8,047 nt of DNA. It comes from Bacillota bacterium (GTDB lineage Bacteria > Bacillota > Clostridia > Acetivibrionales > DSM-2933). The notes under the pieces were generated by a model. The model was not told where the DNA came from, did no database searches, and saw only the letters and a program-made list of their open reading frames with translations. The translations under genes and the position numbers were made by a program. The stretch is taken from positions 1 to 8,047 of the forward strand of contig JAEZNF010000100.1 in the NCBI GenBank assembly GCA_023441845.1. Direction: 5' to 3'. Below, piece after piece: positions 5,193-8,047 of this stretch (position 1 is the stretch's first letter; each line of letters begins with the position of its first letter).

Positions 5193-6024
5193 ATAATTCC
5201 TTTTGTGCTATGAACCTTGCAACGCCATCTTCATTATTGTTTGCGATTATGCCGGTTGCCATTTCCTTTAATTCTTCAACGGCATTCGACATGGCATAGC
5301 TCTCTTCGCAAGCTCTAAAGAGAGGTATATCATTAAGATTGTCACCAAACCCAACAACTTTATCAAACCTTCCGTACTTACGCAAATATTTTGCTGCATT
5401 ATACTTTGAAGCGGCGTTGCTGTGTATCTCAAGATACCACTGGTCATTAGCGTAAATGTCCCTATAAAGCACAGAATCTATATTGGGGTATTTTTTTAAG
5501 CTGTTAAAAGCAGAAATCAGTTTGTCGTATTCATTAATCACGGCAAAGTATACGGTTTTTCCGGTGGAGACCTTATCTAAAAAGCTTTCCGTCTGTTCAA
5601 ACGATTTGTAATATCTTGTGATGCGCTCATCATAAAAATCCTTAAGAGCCTGCGTATTTAAAGCTTCGTAATAGGTTGTAAGGTCGTTGTTATTTATGGA
5701 ATACATGAATCCGGTCAAAGAGTGCTCTTTCAACACACGTATGACATTAATAACTGTTTCTTGGGGTATGGATTCGATTTTAATGTAATTACCGTTGGGT
5801 ATATCATATACTACAACCCCGTTCATCAGGACAACAGGGAGGTTTAAATTTAAACCCGATAATATTTTTACAGCTGATGCCGCAGTCCTTGCGGTTGCAA
5901 TGGAAAAATGGACCCCCTTTTTTATAAGGGAGTTCAGGGTGTCCCTTGTATATTCACTTACATCTTTATTGCTGTTTAATAGAGTTCCATCCAGATCCGA
6001 TATATATAAAGTCTTTGTTTTCAC
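5191..6024 (-). CDS. Cof-type HAD-IIB family phosphatase
   Basis: This 277-residue cytosolic hydrolase has the four HAD motifs: DLDGTLL with nucleophile D10 and acid D12, T44 in the SIATAR motif, K207, and GFGDNLND with D228 and D232. The middle part (about 85-195) is the C2 cap typical of the Cof/IIB group, and the length is normal for it. Such enzymes remove phosphate from sugar phosphates, flavin or pyridoxal phosphate; the substrate cannot be told from sequence. The start is GTG at 6022-6024, with GGAG (rc of 6034-6037) 9 bases upstream. I found no convincing promoter. It stands alone, converging on the SLH remnant at its 3' end and diverging from the small gene at 6284. Confidence 0.93.
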   Translation of the reverse strand: MKTKTLYISDLDGTLLNSNKDVSEYTRDTLNSLIKKGVHFSIATARTAASAVKILSGLNLNLPVVLMNGVVVYDIPNGNYIKIESIPQETVINVIRVLKEHSLTGFMYSINNNDLTTYYEALNTQALKDFYDERITRYYKSFEQTESFLDKVSTGKTVYFAVINEYDKLISAFNSLKKYPNIDSVLYRDIYANDQWYLEIHSNAASKYNAAKYLRKYGRFDKVVGFGDNLNDIPLFRACEESYAMSNAVEELKEMATGIIANNNEDGVARFIAQKEL

Positions 6025-6283
6025 AGCTTTATTCTCCGCTTCTTTGATTTATTAGCCTGTATAATGATGGCTTACTATACTTATATAGGCCTTTTTTATT
6101 TTTTAGTTACAAATTTGTTCATGTTATATTCTAGCAAAAACTTAATTTACATGATATATAGAAATTAATTTTTCACATCAAAAAAGCAGTATAAAATCAT
6201 AATGAGATAAACATCCTATAAATAACACAGGAAATAAAGCGAAAATGGTTTCTTAATTTAAAATATATATAAGGAGAGTTGCT
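6025..6283. other. Divergent intergenic region
   Basis: This is AT-rich sequence between the divergently read hydrolase and the small gene at 6284. Apart from their ribosome sites (6034-6037 and 6271-6276), I found no promoter on either strand that I would defend and no repeat or RNA structure of note. Confidence 0.5.
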
Positions 6284-6490
6284 ATGCCCAGATTAAACGA
6301 GGCCGAAAAGGTTGGATTAAGGGACAGTGAAACCAGAAAACTACTTGCTGTTTACCCTCATAAGCCGGAGGGGTCTGATGCTGAGATAGAAGACAAGGTA
6401 AAGAATTGGTTCTACCGGCAAAGCTGCTCGGCTGAGGAACAGTTGAGAAACTGTTTTGTGGATGCGGTTGCAAAAGAGGAAGTAAAATAG
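6284..6490 (+). CDS. 68-residue hypothetical protein
   Basis: The ORF starts at ATG 6284 behind an excellent ribosome site, AAGGAG at 6271-6276 with 7-base spacing, which is the main reason to call it real. The product begins MPRLNEAEKVGLRDSETRKL, contains a central PHKPEGSDAEIEDKV segment and two cysteines (one in RQSCSAEE, one in RNCFVD). It is highly charged, with no signal peptide or membrane segment, and is probably a small, mostly helical soluble protein. I do not recognise the family. It has no close same-strand neighbour and is followed 30 bases later by a nested inverted repeat that may end its transcript. Confidence 0.75.
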   Translation: MPRLNEAEKVGLRDSETRKLLAVYPHKPEGSDAEIEDKVKNWFYRQSCSAEEQLRNCFVDAVAKEEVK

Positions 6491-6520
6491 TTATGGGGTT
6501 ATTCTAAAATTGGTAATATT

Positions 6521-6573
6521 TCCGGAGAAAAATCGGTTAAAGGACTAACGGCCTTTAAAGATATATCTCCGGA
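6521..6573. repeat. Nested inverted repeat downstream of the 68-residue gene
   Basis: The outer arms TCCGGAGA (6521-6528) and TCTCCGGA (6566-6573) are perfect. Inside them is a second perfect pair, TTAAAGG (6537-6543) and CCTTTAA (6552-6558), with an 8-base loop. It could fold as a two-tier stem. No T run follows directly (a short one comes at 6589-6593), so it is not a standard terminator. A 3' stabilising structure or a protein site are alternatives. Confidence 0.5.
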
Positions 6574-6777
6574 CTAATTTATATGCTATTTTTAATAACA
6601 GAGTTCTTTTAAATAACCTTAATTTTGCCATAAATAAATTCTCCATCATCATTATATTTTATTTATATAATTTACAAGAGAATTTTAATTATGCAGGAAT
6701 ATAATGTGAAATGCCATGTTTCGATTTGTGTTATAAAGACGCTGTTTCGGTAGTTTGCTGCCTATGAGATGAATTTA

Positions 6778-7902
6778 TTAATTAATAATAAAGAATAATA
6801 AAATATATACAGATGACATTCCTATTGTGTAGATAAAAAATGATTTCCTGATCCTGGGCTTAACTACTTCCAGATCAAAGTTTATGCAGCCTGGGATTAA
6901 AAAACCGAAAAGCATACTGAGTAGAAAGGAGAATATAAATTCAAAGCCTGATTTAATTGCGAAAATAACTGCCGGTACTATATTAGCGTAAAAACAGCAG
7001 GAAATTAGTTTGCGTTCTTTCAATAAGCCAGGTATACGCCACCAAACATATACAAGACTGCCGTAAGGTGCAAAGGAAAGGTTTATAACAGCAGATATCG
7101 GGTTAAAAAGGAATAATGAAGGCAAGAACCCTCCAAGAAGAACTAATAAATATTTTTTTGTTCCCAAATTTCCTTCTATTTTCTCACCAATAATAAAAAA
7201 GGTAAATACAGGAACTCCAAATAGTATAATGAATAACAAAAGATTCAGAATCTCATCTATAGAGCCGCTTAATACAGACAATATTGTAGTACCGGTTGTA
7301 GCTATAAGAAATATCATGGCCAGAAAAAGCGAAACATAATTATTAATGGGTGCAGTAATAAATTCATCTTTAAATTCCGAAACAGGATCAATAAATCTTT
7401 GCTCCATTAATTGTCCAAAGTCAGGCCGGCTGTTTGTGCCTATGTCCTGATCGGCTTTCATACACCCTGTTAAAACAATGCAGATATTTTCGTAAGGGTG
7501 AACGATACCACGGTTCAATACCGTGCTTTTGCTCTCAAGAGACAACACCAAAACTGCATTATTGCCTGCAAGTTTGGAATGGTATTCTTCAATATGTTCA
7601 ATTAAAACGTTTGAAAGTTCTTTTATAATGAAGATTTTTATGTGATAGGTGTTCTCTGTATTTATAAGACCTATATCACCGGCTTGTTCAGGTGCGTTTT
7701 CAAAAGCTCTTGTTACATCCTCTTCTGTGAAGAAGCTGCTGTCAAAGACTTCTATAATGCAGGATGATTCGAATCCGGTTTTATACAGTACACAGTATTT
7801 TTCATCAACGATAAAATTGCCGTTTTCGTCTTTTGGGATGTTATAGCACTCGGCGTCAATAAGCTTTTGTGATATGCTGTTAATAAGGGATTGAATATTC
7901 AT
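6778..7902 (-). CDS. Polytopic membrane protein with soluble N-terminal domain, rhomboid-like layout without catalytic motif
   Basis: The product has 374 residues. Residues 1-185 look like a soluble cytosolic domain. About 189-373 hold six or seven hydrophobic segments (about 189-211, 216-239, 250-268, 270-288, 301-317, 319-340, 352-373). A loop reading GEKIEGNLGTKKYLL before a hydrophobic segment, then NPISAV and SFAPYGSLVYV, recalls rhomboid proteases, where G-x-S-G sits at the last position. Here the serine motif and the late-helix His are absent, so if related it is an inactive or highly diverged member. I am not certain of the family, and a general integral membrane protein is the safe call. 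The start is ATG at 7900-7902 behind AGAAGGTG (rc of 7909-7916). It forms a single-gene unit in this window. Confidence 0.8.
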   Translation of the reverse strand: MNIQSLINSISQKLIDAECYNIPKDENGNFIVDEKYCVLYKTGFESSCIIEVFDSSFFTEEDVTRAFENAPEQAGDIGLINTENTYHIKIFIIKELSNVLIEHIEEYHSKLAGNNAVLVLSLESKSTVLNRGIVHPYENICIVLTGCMKADQDIGTNSRPDFGQLMEQRFIDPVSEFKDEFITAPINNYVSLFLAMIFLIATTGTTILSVLSGSIDEILNLLLFIILFGVPVFTFFIIGEKIEGNLGTKKYLLVLLGGFLPSLFLFNPISAVINLSFAPYGSLVYVWWRIPGLLKERKLISCCFYANIVPAVIFAIKSGFEFIFSFLLSMLFGFLIPGCINFDLEVVKPRIRKSFFIYTIGMSSVYILLFFIIN

Positions 7903-8018
7903 AGCTTCACCTTCTTAAAAGAGTTTGCCATTATGTTTATTTGTTATATAAAAATATATTAATCTGAAGTAATGTGATTTCTAAAGGCGGACATATATTT
8001 TTTGAAACATATGGATAT

Positions 8019-8047
8019 ATTGTACCATATATTGTAACAATTGTGAA
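8019..8047 (-). promoter_or_regulatory. Sigma-A promoter for the membrane protein gene
   Basis: On the minus strand, TTCACA (8047-8042), a 17-bp spacer and TACAAT (8024-8019) are preceded by a TG that gives an extended -10. It lies about 110 bases before the ATG at 7902, so a fairly long leader is implied. The -35 touches the window edge. Confidence 0.45.

Noticed and set aside
1..8047. CRISPR array, tRNA, rRNA, riboswitch or replication origin
   Set aside because: No regularly spaced repeats, cloverleaf, conserved riboswitch core or iteron/DnaA-box cluster was seen in reading both strands.

Overview
The window looks like chromosomal DNA of an AT-rich, Gram-positive, endospore-forming Firmicute of the Clostridia. 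The pointers are strong GGAGG-type ribosome sites, SLH (S-layer homology) domains of the kind common in cellulolytic clostridia, a PRK06851-type P-loop ATPase gene, a Cof-type HAD phosphatase and a clostridial large serine recombinase. No tRNA, rRNA or CRISPR array was seen.

The main result is an interrupted gene. A PRK06851-family ATPase gene on the minus strand is split in two. Its first 95 codons lie at 4583-4299, and the continuation lies at 175-1 and runs off the left edge. Between them sits a 4,123-bp element bounded by a perfect 13-bp direct repeat, CATGTGGTGCGGT, at 175-187 and 4298-4310. Removing one repeat and the sequence between restores an uninterrupted reading frame through a conserved family stretch (...LLDGTAPH | VVDPKNPGAVDE...). 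The element encodes a large serine recombinase (2658-4235) next to its right end. It also encodes a 45-residue basic/acidic protein just upstream, and one cargo gene for a secreted SLH / SH3 / L,D-transpeptidase cell-wall enzyme (389-1735). The left part of its non-coding middle holds two inverted copies of a small repeat. A MITE-like hairpin lies directly before the recombinase.

The split ATPase gene is preceded by a good match to a sigma-K (late mother-cell) promoter. Together with precise in-frame repair on excision, this suggests a skin-like element: a developmentally excised intervening sequence comparable to those in sigK, spsM or spoVFB of other spore formers. The layout is read directly from the sequence. 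The developmental role is inference.

To the right of the element lie a decayed SLH-domain gene remnant (4930-5145, +) with a terminator, a convergent Cof-type HAD hydrolase (5191-6024, -), a small 68-residue hypothetical gene (6284-6490, +) followed by a nested inverted repeat, and a polytopic membrane protein (6778-7902, -). That last protein resembles a rhomboid in layout but lacks the catalytic GxSG motif. A likely sigma-A promoter for it sits at the right edge.
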